The notes below the pieces were generated by a model. That model was not told where the DNA came from. It ran no database searches and saw only the letters and a program-made list of their open reading frames with translations. A DNA stretch of 41,637 nt from an uncultured Verrucomicrobiae bacterium (GTDB lineage Bacteria; Verrucomicrobiota; Verrucomicrobiia; Limisphaerales; J093). Of this stretch, positions 32,347 to 41,189 are shown in pieces. Every line of letters begins with the position of its first letter. Position 1 is the stretch's first letter. The position numbers and the translations under genes were made by a program. Location of the stretch: assembly GCA_937946835.1 (NCBI GenBank), contig CALFAV010000008.1, positions 1-41,637 of the forward strand, written 5' to 3'.

Positions 32347-33768
32347 TCACGGGCGGGTGGCCGCCGGTGGCGGCTCCGGCTCCCAACCGATTACCCGGGT
32401 CACGTTGCTCAGCACCACGGGCGGCGGCGCGGTCAAAGTCGCCGGCCAATGCACCTGGTCGAGCACCAGCCGGCCCACCGATTCGGCCTGGAGGACCGGC
32501 CGGGCGTCGTCGCCGGCCAGGCTCAACCGCACGTCTTCGAGGATCAGGTTCTCCACGTGGCGGGCATAAACGCCCCAGGCCGGCAGGGGGCGCGCGTCCA
32601 CCCCGGGGCTTTTGACCGCTTGGCGGGCCTGCTCGGCCGTACCGCCGCCGGTGAATTCGAGCCGGGCGTTGCGCAGGACCACGTTGGTGATCGGCGCCTC
32701 GGCCCAGCTCTCGGCCGAGAAGGCGGCACGGTAGAGGCCGGTGGCGTTGAGCCCACTGATGACCACGCGGCCCACGGGGTTGCCCGGCCTGGTCCAAAGC
32801 GTGACCGGCGACGCCACGTTTTCCATGGTGTTGTCCGCCACGACCACCTCGTCGAGCCGGCCGCGCGTGGCGTCCCAGGCCCCGGGTTGGAGGATGATCC
32901 CCGAAAGCATGTTGGTGCGGCGCCGCTCCCCGGAGGTGCGGTGGGGCTGCTCGCCGGGACCGCGAAACAGGTTCCGCGCGATGGTCAGCCGCGTGGCCGG
33001 GCCGATGAGCCGGATGCCGTTGCAGGAGGAGTTGATCACGCAGTGCGCAATCAGGGTGTTGTCCCAGTACCGGCCGGCAATGGCGTCGTCGCCGGTGTAG
33101 AACTCGCAGTCGGTGATGCGGACGTTGCGACACCAGCGCTCCGGTGCGCCGCGCCAGTGCACCCCGTCCCAGCCGCCGATGAAGGTCACGCCGCGGAAGT
33201 CCACATCGTCGCAGACCATGAAAAAGACCGCGTAGTTGGCGGCGTCCACAAAGGTCAGGTCGCGCACGCTCACGCGGCGGCAGTTGACCAGCACCAGCGT
33301 GTGCGGGCCGCGCATCCGCTCCTCGCCGGTGGGGTCGAAGACCTGGTTGCCGTCAATCACCCCCGGGCCGGCCAGAGTGAGGTCTTCGAGGTCCTCACCG
33401 ACCAGCAGGCCGCGATGCCACTTGCCCCACCGCGCCTCGGGCATGAACGCGGGCGGCGCCGGGTGACGGTACTCGGCCAGGTTGGTGGTGCCGATGAGCC
33501 GCGCGCCCGCGTCCAGCCACAGTGTGACGCGGCTGCGCAGGTGCAGCGTACCGGACAGGTAGCGGCCGGGCGGCAACCACACCTGACCCCCGCCGGCCTG
33601 CGCGCAGGCGTCCAGCGCGGCTTGGAGGGCGGCGGTGTCCGGGGTGCGGCCATCCCCCGCGGCGCCAAAATCCCGGACGTTGAAACGGGCGGCGGCGCCC
33701 CAACCGGTCCAGACCGCCAACCCGTACACGATCGCCGCGGCCCAGGCAGACCTTGGAACGGTGTTCAT
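32347..33768 (-). CDS. Exported GH28-like right-handed beta-helix protein
   Basis: A 473-aa secreted protein (signal peptide about 1-27) of the pectin-lyase fold. Seen: the N-terminal polysaccharide-lyase-type start FNVRDFGAAGDGRTPDTAALQ; helix-rung repeats such as CRRVSVRDLTFVDAANY; GGWDGVHWRG (Asp 201), in the place of the GH28 NTDG; and FYTGDDAIA (Asp 227-228), matching the GH28 GDD catalytic pair. The GHG and RIK motifs of polygalacturonases are not found (SSCNGIRLIG occupies the expected site). It is thus a divergent GH28-clan glycosidase, with pectin-type substrate a guess. The ATG at 33768 starts the signal peptide. Confidence 0.82.
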   Translation of the reverse strand: MNTVPRSAWAAAIVYGLAVWTGWGAAARFNVRDFGAAGDGRTPDTAALQAALDACAQAGGGQVWLPPGRYLSGTLHLRSRVTLWLDAGARLIGTTNLAEYRHPAPPAFMPEARWGKWHRGLLVGEDLEDLTLAGPGVIDGNQVFDPTGEERMRGPHTLVLVNCRRVSVRDLTFVDAANYAVFFMVCDDVDFRGVTFIGGWDGVHWRGAPERWCRNVRITDCEFYTGDDAIAGRYWDNTLIAHCVINSSCNGIRLIGPATRLTIARNLFRGPGEQPHRTSGERRRTNMLSGIILQPGAWDATRGRLDEVVVADNTMENVASPVTLWTRPGNPVGRVVISGLNATGLYRAAFSAESWAEAPITNVVLRNARLEFTGGGTAEQARQAVKSPGVDARPLPAWGVYARHVENLILEDVRLSLAGDDARPVLQAESVGRLVLDQVHWPATLTAPPPVVLSNVTRVIGWEPEPPPAATRP

Positions 33769-34193
33769 GAACGAACATTGCCCACCGGGACCGGCAACCG
33801 CCGAGCAAAAAATTGGTGACCTCCGGTGTCCGCATCCGCCGATCAAGCCTCGGTGCGAACAAGGCCGAGCGGATGCAGGTTTGCGTGCTTCCGCCGCTGG
33901 TTATGAATTCGCCCCCTGGACACGCGCTGTTTGAATCAAAGACGGCCCAAACGCCCTTAAGGCCGCACAACCCCTGCTGGACAACCGGCTCGCTCCGCCT
34001 AGGGCGGAGCCGGTTCAACTCAGCCGCCTCTTTCTCCCGACTGCGGGTTGTACACGCCTCCACCCGCGGCGCGAAATGAAAAGGAAATCAGTCCCGCATC
34101 CGGGGAGACGCTTCGGCCGGGCGGACCAAGCCGGTTCCCTGCTTTACGGGGTGCCGTAGGGGGGAGCGCCCACGCGCCAGCCCTTGGCGGGCG
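33769..34193. other. Intergenic region with one strong hairpin
   Basis: About 425 bases between the GH28-like gene and the cyclophilin stop. I see no gene with recognisable features. The minus-strand open frame that extends from the GH28 region has no motif. The region holds the hairpin at 33983-34015 described separately, and presumably the GH28-like promoter. Confidence 0.4.
33983..34015. repeat. Two-part inverted repeat (long hairpin)
   Basis: AACCGG (33983-33988) pairs with CCGGTT (34010-34015), and CTCCGCC (33993-33999) pairs with GGCGGAG (34003-34009) around a TAG loop. CTCG forms a one-sided bulge. The result is a 13-bp interrupted stem in a non-coding stretch about 215 bases upstream of the GH28-like gene start. 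It could be a structured RNA element, a terminator, or a small palindromic repeat. Confidence 0.5.
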
Positions 34194-34823
34194 TCAATGG
34201 ACGCTGCCGGCCGGGACAATCTTGACGCTCTGGAGGGTGACGCGCTGGAGCGGTTTGCTGCGTTCGCCCCCGGGGCCGGGGCCAACCGGAGTGTCGCCGA
34301 TCTTCAGGAGCACGTCCTCGCCCTTGATGAGCTTGCCGAACGCGGTGTACTTGCCGTCGAGAAACGGCGCCGGGTCCAGGCAGATGAAGAACTGGCTGCC
34401 GGCCGAGTTCGGGTCGGCGGCGCGGGCCATCGAGATCACCCCGCGGACGTGTTTGCGGTCGTTGAACTCGGCCTTGATTTTGTAGCCGGGGTCGCCGGTG
34501 CCCCACTCGCTCTCCCGGGCCGGGTCCTTGGTCTTGGGGTCGCCGCCCTGGATCATGAAGCCCTTGATGATCCGGTGGAAGCAGGTGCCGTCGTAAAACC
34601 CCTGGCGGGCGAGCTTCTTGAAGTTCTCGACCGTGTTGGGGGCCACGTCCGGCCAGAACTCGAGGACCATTTCACCGGCGCTGGTTTTGAGCACGGCCAC
34701 CTCGTGGGTGGCCGGCGGGGGAGGGGGGGGATTTGTGTTCACTTTGGATTCTTGAGCGAGGGCGAGCGCACAGGCGCCCACCGCGATGAAGGCCCGAAGG
34801 CCGTTGAACCAACCGCACAACAT
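34194..34823 (-). CDS. Exported cyclophilin-type peptidyl-prolyl isomerase
   Basis: A 209-aa protein with a signal peptide (FNGLRAFIAVGACALALAQ), a short proline run (NPPPPPPATHE), then a compact bacterial cyclophilin domain. Seen: FHRIIKGFMIQGGD with the catalytic Arg, GSQFFICLDPAPFLDGKY, and TAFGKLIKGEDVLLKI. It would catalyse cis-trans isomerisation of prolyl bonds in the periplasm and assist the folding of exported proteins. The ATG at 34823 starts the signal peptide; an open frame continues upstream but without support. It diverges from the glycosylasparaginase gene across about 146 bases. Confidence 0.9.
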   Translation of the reverse strand: MLCGWFNGLRAFIAVGACALALAQESKVNTNPPPPPPATHEVAVLKTSAGEMVLEFWPDVAPNTVENFKKLARQGFYDGTCFHRIIKGFMIQGGDPKTKDPARESEWGTGDPGYKIKAEFNDRKHVRGVISMARAADPNSAGSQFFICLDPAPFLDGKYTAFGKLIKGEDVLLKIGDTPVGPGPGGERSKPLQRVTLQSVKIVPAGSVH

Positions 34824-34969
34824 GGCCGGAAGTGTGCCCGCCCGGCCCGGGGGTGTCACGCGCGGAGTGCACCGGAGGGGCGACAGCGTGGGCTGGCGAA
34901 ACGGCCGCGGGTGGTTACCGACTTGAATCCGGCCCCTTCGCGGTCCAATCTGCACGTCCACAACCCCAA

Positions 34970-36028
34970 ATGAACCCGACGTTGATGCCCCCGCCCCTGA
35001 CCCGCCGCCGCTTTTTGAGCGCCACCGGCCTGGCGGCCCTGACCGCCGCCGGCACGCCTCCCGCGCTTCCCGCCCAACCCGCTCACCGCCCCGTGGCCAT
35101 CGCCAGTGGGAACGGCCTCAAAGCCGTCACCCGGGCCATGGAACTGCTTCAGCAGGGCGCCGACGCCCTGGATGCGGTGATTGCCGGGGTCAACCTGCTC
35201 GAGGACGACCCCGCCGATCAGAGTGTCGGCTACGGGGGGTTGCCGAACGAGGAGGGCGTGGTCGAGCTGGACGCCTCGGTCATGCACGGCCCCACCGGTC
35301 GGGGCGGGGCGGTGGCCGCCCTCCAAAACATCCGCTACGCCTCGCGCGTGGCCCGGCGGGTCCTGGAACGAACCGACCACGTGCTGCTGGTGGGTGCCGG
35401 CGCCCTCAAATTCGCGCGCGCCCACGGCTTTCGCGAGGAAAACCTGCTCACCGACGAGGCCCGCGAGGCCTGGCTGCGCTGGAAGGAAACCCTCAGCAAC
35501 CTGGACGACTGGCTGCCCCCGCACGAGCTGGACACGCGGGACATCGGCCAGGGCCTCAAGGAGGCCCTCCGCCACTACGGCACCATCAATTGCAACGCCG
35601 TGGATGTGCGGGGCGGCGTCTCCGGTTGCACCACCACCAGCGGGCTGGCCTTCAAAATCCCCGGCCGCGTGGGGGACTCGCCCATCCTCGGCGCGGGCCT
35701 GTGGGTGGACAACGACGTGGGCGCGGCCGGCTCGACCGGACGGGGCGAGGCCAACCTGCTGGCCTGCAGCAGCGTTATGATCGTCGAGTGGATGCGCCAG
35801 GGGCGGGCGCCCACCGACGCCTGCCTGCAGGCCTGCCGGCGCATCGCGGCCCAAACCAAAATGAAACGGCTGCTCGACGCGGAGGGACGCCCGAAATTCA
35901 ACGTGAGCTTCTACGCCCTCACCAAAGCCGGCGCCCACGGCGGGGCCTCGCTCTGGGGCGGCATGAAATACGCCGTGAACACCGGCGAGGGCGAAAGCCG
36001 GTTGGTGGACCTGGCCCACCTGTACTGA
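34970..36028 (+). CDS. Tat-exported glycosylasparaginase (Ntn hydrolase)
   Basis: A 352-aa N4-(beta-N-acetylglucosaminyl)-L-asparaginase, which cleaves the GlcNAc-Asn linkage left from N-glycoproteins. Seen: twin-arginine-type signal LTRRRFLSATG; the alpha-subunit motif GYGGLPNEEGVVELDAS; the autocleavage site Gly204-Thr205 in RHYGTINCNAVD, with Thr as the nucleophile; and the family block IPGRVGDSPILGAG (about 230-243), then GSTGRGE. Lysosomal and bacterial homologues self-cleave before the Thr, and the same is expected here. ATG 34970 directly precedes the Tat motif. With the sialidase-like and GH97 proteins it suggests a diet including glycoproteins (inference). Confidence 0.92.
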   Translation: MNPTLMPPPLTRRRFLSATGLAALTAAGTPPALPAQPAHRPVAIASGNGLKAVTRAMELLQQGADALDAVIAGVNLLEDDPADQSVGYGGLPNEEGVVELDASVMHGPTGRGGAVAALQNIRYASRVARRVLERTDHVLLVGAGALKFARAHGFREENLLTDEAREAWLRWKETLSNLDDWLPPHELDTRDIGQGLKEALRHYGTINCNAVDVRGGVSGCTTTSGLAFKIPGRVGDSPILGAGLWVDNDVGAAGSTGRGEANLLACSSVMIVEWMRQGRAPTDACLQACRRIAAQTKMKRLLDAEGRPKFNVSFYALTKAGAHGGASLWGGMKYAVNTGEGESRLVDLAHLY

Positions 36029-36036
36029 GCGACCCC

Positions 36037-36150
36037 GTGGCAGCACTCCACGAAGACCCGCGCGTGCGCCGTGCCCGCCGGTTGCTCTGGCTGGTGGTGG
36101 GCGGGTTCCTCCTGTTCAACGCCCTGGTGTTGCTGAGCACCTGCCGGTGA
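36037..36150 (+). CDS. Small single-pass membrane protein
   Basis: A possible 37-aa protein starting at GTG 36037, eight bases after the glycosylasparaginase stop. It has a basic N-terminal half (DPRVRRARRLLW) followed by one hydrophobic helix (LVVGGFLLFNALVLLSTC) and a short tail ending in Cys-Arg. Positive-inside orientation and the tight spacing make translation with the upstream gene plausible. No family is recognised and the evidence is compositional only. Confidence 0.4.
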   Translation: MAALHEDPRVRRARRLLWLVVGGFLLFNALVLLSTCR

Positions 36151-36225
36151 CCCACGCGCGCAAGACGCACCCACTTCGGCAGCCCATCACCGGGCGACGG
36201 ACGCGGGCTTGCCGGCCGGCACCGC

Positions 36226-37077
36226 TTAATCGGTGGCGGTGGCCACCGGGGCGGAGTTATCGGAAGCCGCGGGCACGGCAAACACGTCAAAATGCCGCCA
36301 GCGGGTCATGTCCGCCTCGGTCAGGAGTTCCCCGCGGAAGCAGGTGTCGCCGCCGTAACGGTGCACCGCGTAGCCCAGTTCGGCGAGCAGCCGGTACATC
36401 TGCCGGCGCGGCGCGGCGGGCAGGTGTTCGTACACCTCGGCCCGGACATACGGCCGGTGACGGCGCAGCAGCGGGGCCAGGGTTTGCAAAATGGCCAGGT
36501 CCGCGCCCTCGGTGTCGGTTTTGACCCAGCGCAGCCGGGGCAACAGCTTGGCGTACTCCCGCTCCAGCAGGGCGGGCAGGTCCCGACCCTGGACCTTCAG
36601 GCGGAAGGCGTGGGCGTGGCGCCAGCGGCTGATGCCCGGATGCAGCCCGCCGTTGCAGAAACCCGCGTCCGAGTACTCGAACTCCAGTTCCCCGTCCCGG
36701 TCCGCGGCGGCGTAGGGCAGGGGCACGATGCGGGTCAGGTGCGGGTTCAACGCGGCGGTTTCAACCAGCACCGGCAACACGTAGGGATTGGGCTCCAGCG
36801 CCAGCACACAGCCGGTGACGCCCACCACCAGCGCCAGCGGCAGGGTGGTGTCGCCGGTGTGGGCGCCGATGTCCAGGGCCACGTCGCCCGGCGCCAGATA
36901 CCGGCGCAACTCGCGCAGCATTTCCTCCGAGACCTCCTTGGCCCGCTCCTTGGGGTGCAGCCATGGGGCGCGGCGCACCGGCCCCAGCCCGGGCAGCTCC
37001 AGGGTGTGGATCACCGTGCCGTACCGGCGGGGGGTGGGCCGGAACCCCAGCAGATAGAGCAGTTCCCGGGCTTTCAC
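36226..37077 (-). CDS. FkbM-family methyltransferase
   Basis: A 283-aa SAM-dependent methyltransferase of the FkbM type, which usually methylates a sugar or other hydroxyl. Seen: a class I SAM loop VALDIGAHTGDTTLPLAL, the acidic strand end LALEPNPYV, and the FkbM-typical WVKTDTEGADLAIL followed by RPYVRAEVYEHL. There is no signal peptide, so it is cytoplasmic and probably acts on precursors of surface polysaccharides. It is read in the same direction as enolase, which ends 39 bases upstream, so it may be co-transcribed with eno. It faces the small membrane protein tail to tail. Confidence 0.88.
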   Translation of the reverse strand: MKARELLYLLGFRPTPRRYGTVIHTLELPGLGPVRRAPWLHPKERAKEVSEEMLRELRRYLAPGDVALDIGAHTGDTTLPLALVVGVTGCVLALEPNPYVLPVLVETAALNPHLTRIVPLPYAAADRDGELEFEYSDAGFCNGGLHPGISRWRHAHAFRLKVQGRDLPALLEREYAKLLPRLRWVKTDTEGADLAILQTLAPLLRRHRPYVRAEVYEHLPAAPRRQMYRLLAELGYAVHRYGGDTCFRGELLTEADMTRWRHFDVFAVPAASDNSAPVATATD

Positions 37078-37116
37078 GGCAGCCGGAGGGAGGGCGCGGC
37101 GGCCGGCGCCGGCGGG

Positions 37117-38484
<1,368 letters not shown>

Positions 38485-38525
38485 TCAAGGAAACCGGGGG
38501 CGGAAACCCGGTCCCGCGGAGCACA

Positions 38526-38566
38526 ACTCCGGAGGCCGGCTAGTTACCGGCCCCCCGGTCCGGAGT
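38526..38566. repeat. Long hairpin between divergent eno and sialidase genes
   Basis: Outer 8-bp stem ACTCCGGA (38526-38533) with TCCGGAGT (38559-38566), continued directly by an inner 6-bp stem GGCCGG (38534-38539) with CCGGCC (38547-38552) around a CTAGTTA loop. A 3'-side bulge spans 38553-38558. It lies about 107 bases upstream of the eno start and about 90 upstream of the sialidase start. It could be a leader structure of either gene or a palindromic repeat. Confidence 0.5.
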
Positions 38567-38655
38567 CCGCGGGCGATTTGCTTCCCGGCCCCTGGCGCTC
38601 GCCCCGGCGCTTCAAAAACTTTACAGACGGCCGGAGCGCTCCTTAATTGCCCGCC

Positions 38656-39948
38656 ATGCAATTCCCGTCGTTTCGGCCCCTCGTTCTTGGCTTGTCCTTG
38701 ATTGGCCTGCAGTCCGGCGCTTGTGCCGCCCGCGCCGAGCGCCCGTTTTTCGAGTCCGAACTGATTTTCCCGCTCGAAGTGCTGCACAACCACGCCTCGT
38801 GCATCGTCGAGACTCCGCGCGGCGACCTGCTGGTGTGCTGGTTCCGCGGCACCGGGGAGCGCACCGCCGATGACGTGCAGATCATGGGCGCCCGCAAGCG
38901 CCGCGGCGCCCGAAGCTGGAGCGTGCCCTTCGTGATGGCGGACACCCCCGGCCTGCCGGACGGCAACCCGTGCATGTTTGTGGACCCGCGTGGCCGGCTC
39001 TGGCTCTTCCACACCACCATCCTGGCCAACACCTGGGAAAGCGCCCTGCTCAAGCTGCACATTTCCTCCGATTACCACCGCCCCGGTCCACCGCGGTGGG
39101 AGAGCAGTCAGGTGGTGCACCTCAAGCCCGGACCCGAATTCGCCGCGACCGTGGCCCGGCGCCTGCCCGAGCTGGAAACCCTGGTGGCCGGCCTGAACCT
39201 GCCCGAGCGCACCCGCCGCGAGGCGGAGGACTTTCTGCGCGCCATGCGCGAGCACGCCACCGACAAACTCTACTGCCGGCTGGGCTGGATGCCCCGGGCG
39301 CGTCCCTTCCTGCTGGACGGGCAACGGTTGATCCTGCCCGTGTACCACGACGGGTTCAGCTTTTCGCTCATGGCCATCACGGACGACTGGGGAAACACCT
39401 GGCATACCAGCGCCCCGCTCATCGGCGCCGGCAACATCCAACCAAGCATCGCCCAGACCCGGGATGGACGCCTGTACACCCTCATGCGGGACAACGGCCC
39501 GCCGCCCAAGCGGCTGCAACAGGCCTGGTCCACCGATCGGGGCGAAACCTGGAGCGCGGTGACCGACAGCGACCACCCCAATCCCGGCTCCGGCGCGGAG
39601 TTGTACCGGCTGCGCAACGGGCACTGGGTGCTGGTCAACAACGACACCGAGCGCGGCCGGCACCGCCTGGTGGTGCGGCTTTCCGAGGATGACGGCCGCT
39701 CCTGGCCCTGGGAGCGTCACCTCGAGCGCGAGGACCCCGGTCCGGAGGCTGGCGCTTTCCATTACCCCTCGATCATGCAGGCCCGGGACGGCTCGATCCA
39801 CGTCACCTACAGCTTCCATTTGAATCGGCGCAGCCTGCCCCGGGACGTGGACGGTGACCCGGCGGCCAAGTCCATCAAACACGCCCGGTTCAACGAAGCC
39901 TGGATTCGCGCCGGTGACGCTGCTCCCCCCGCCCCGGCCCGGCGGTGA
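38656..39948 (+). CDS. Exported sialidase-like (BNR/Asp-box) protein
   Basis: A 430-aa secreted protein (signal peptide about 1-27, ending near AARA). It is a six-bladed propeller of the sialidase superfamily. Seen: three Asp boxes of the S/T-x-D-x-G-x-T/S-W kind at about 242-249 (TDDWGNTW), 292-299 (STDRGETW) and 343-350 (SEDDGRSW). A family-like GDLLVCWFRG stands in the first blade, and SIMQARDGSIHVTYS in the last. Many such proteins in this phylum are annotated as exo-sialidases without tested activity. A catalytic RIP-type arginine is not clear, so another glycan-cleaving or binding role is possible. ATG 38656 is preferred over the TTG three codons upstream. Confidence 0.84.
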   Translation: MQFPSFRPLVLGLSLIGLQSGACAARAERPFFESELIFPLEVLHNHASCIVETPRGDLLVCWFRGTGERTADDVQIMGARKRRGARSWSVPFVMADTPGLPDGNPCMFVDPRGRLWLFHTTILANTWESALLKLHISSDYHRPGPPRWESSQVVHLKPGPEFAATVARRLPELETLVAGLNLPERTRREAEDFLRAMREHATDKLYCRLGWMPRARPFLLDGQRLILPVYHDGFSFSLMAITDDWGNTWHTSAPLIGAGNIQPSIAQTRDGRLYTLMRDNGPPPKRLQQAWSTDRGETWSAVTDSDHPNPGSGAELYRLRNGHWVLVNNDTERGRHRLVVRLSEDDGRSWPWERHLEREDPGPEAGAFHYPSIMQARDGSIHVTYSFHLNRRSLPRDVDGDPAAKSIKHARFNEAWIRAGDAAPPAPARR

Positions 39949-40057
39949 AACTCAGAGCGGCGGGCGCACCGGGCACACGCCCGCTGCGCGCTTGGCAGGG
40001 CTTGACCGGACCGCATTTGAAGACGCCGCACCGCACACCAGTCCAACCCCGCTGATT

Positions 40058-40426
40058 ATGTCAAGCAGTGCCACCCACCCCCGCTTGTCGGAAGAGGCGC
40101 TGCGTCTGGTCGCCGCCCGTTTCAAGGTGCTTGGTGAACCGCATCGCCTGTTGCTGCTGCAAACCCTGCAAGCCGGCGAGTTCTCGGTAAGCGAACTGGT
40201 CCGCACCACCGGGATGTCCCAGACCAACGTCTCCCGCCACCTGCAGACCCTGGCCGACGCGGGGATGGTGGACCGGCGCAAGGTCGGGGTGAGCGTGTTT
40301 TACCGCATCGCCGATTCCACCATCTTTCAGCTTTGTGAGCTGATGTGCGGCAGCCTGCAACGCACCCTGGATCGCCAGGAGCAGGCTCTGGGCGCCACCC
40401 CCCGCCAGATTTCTCCGGAGGTTTGA
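40058..40426 (+). CDS. ArsR-family transcriptional regulator
   Basis: A 122-aa winged-helix repressor. Seen: FKVLGEPHRLLLLQTL, the recognition helix region SVSELVRTTGMSQTNVSRHLQTLADAGMV, and the wing VDRRKVGVSVFYRIAD, all typical of ArsR/SmtB proteins. The classical ELCVCDL metal box is replaced by GEFSVSEL. A CELMC pair occurs near the C-terminus, which could bind a metal or thiol, but this is speculative. A family member of this type controls its own operon or a neighbour. The only gene close by on its strand is the sialidase-like gene upstream. It ends one base before the convergent rnc stop. Confidence 0.88.
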   Translation: MSSSATHPRLSEEALRLVAARFKVLGEPHRLLLLQTLQAGEFSVSELVRTTGMSQTNVSRHLQTLADAGMVDRRKVGVSVFYRIADSTIFQLCELMCGSLQRTLDRQEQALGATPRQISPEV

Positions 40427-40427
40427 G

Positions 40428-41189
40428 TCACGACCGGCTGCTGAAACCCTTCCGTCCCGGGCCGCGCGCTCTGCCGCCGGCTTCGGTCGGGTTGTGGAGG
40501 TTGTGTTCCAATCGTTCCAGGGCCTGGAGTGCCGCCGCAACTTCCGCTTCCTTTTTGCTCCGGCCGGTTCCTCGGCCCAACTCCCGGCCCTCGTGAAACA
40601 CGGCACATTCGTACCGCCGGTCGTGATCCGGCCCGGTCACGGAGGTGAGTTGATAAACCGGGGACTGTGCCGAGGCGGCCTGCAGGCGCTCCTGCAACCG
40701 GCCCTTGGGATTGTCGAGGTCGGCGCCGGTCGGTCCGCTGCTCAAGTCCGGCTCGAACACCCGCAGCACAAAGGCGCGCACCGCTTCGAGTCCGCCGTCC
40801 AGATACATCGCGCCGATCAGGGCCTCGAGGGTGTTGGCCAGATTCGAGGTTCGGTCGCGGCCGCCGGTGGCCTCCTCACTGCGACTGAGAATCAGGTAAG
40901 GTCCCAACCCCAGCCGCCGGGCGCGCCCGGCAAGGAAACGTTGGTTGACCAGACGGGCGCGGGCCTCGGTCAGGGCACCCTCCTCCCATTCAGGATGGCG
41001 GCAGTATAGTTCTGCGGTCAGGACCAGGCTCAACACTGAATCCCCCAGGAATTCGAGCCGCTGGTTGGTGTTGGGCAATTTGACGCCCTGCTCCTGGGTC
41101 ACCGAGGGATGGGTCAATGCCAGGCGCAACAGGGCCCGATTTTTGAACCGGAATCCCAGGGCAAGCTGCACCTGGTCGAGTTCGCTCAT
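40428..41189 (-). CDS. rnc: Ribonuclease III
   Basis: Double-stranded-RNA-specific endonuclease for rRNA and mRNA processing, 253 aa. Seen: the signature QRLEFLGDSVL (Glu 46, Asp 50), LANTLEALIGAMYLDGG (Glu 122), and a C-terminal dsRNA-binding domain with NPKGRLQERLQ, YECAVFHEGRELGRGTGRSKKEAEVAAA. One metal ligand position (Asp 107 in Aquifex, Asp 114 in E. coli) reads Asn here (residue 119). A basic tail (GGRARGPGRKGFSSRS) follows. The ATG overlaps the stop of the upstream gene as ATGA, implying translational coupling. Confidence 0.95.
   Translation of the reverse strand: MSELDQVQLALGFRFKNRALLRLALTHPSVTQEQGVKLPNTNQRLEFLGDSVLSLVLTAELYCRHPEWEEGALTEARARLVNQRFLAGRARRLGLGPYLILSRSEEATGGRDRTSNLANTLEALIGAMYLDGGLEAVRAFVLRVFEPDLSSGPTGADLDNPKGRLQERLQAASAQSPVYQLTSVTGPDHDRRYECAVFHEGRELGRGTGRSKKEAEVAAALQALERLEHNLHNPTEAGGRARGPGRKGFSSRS

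Noticed and set aside
33769-34063. Minus-strand frame upstream of the GH28-like gene that could be a small Cys-containing protein.
   Set aside because: No recognisable motif or start context, and it runs into the wrong frame of the GH28-like gene. I treat it as non-coding.
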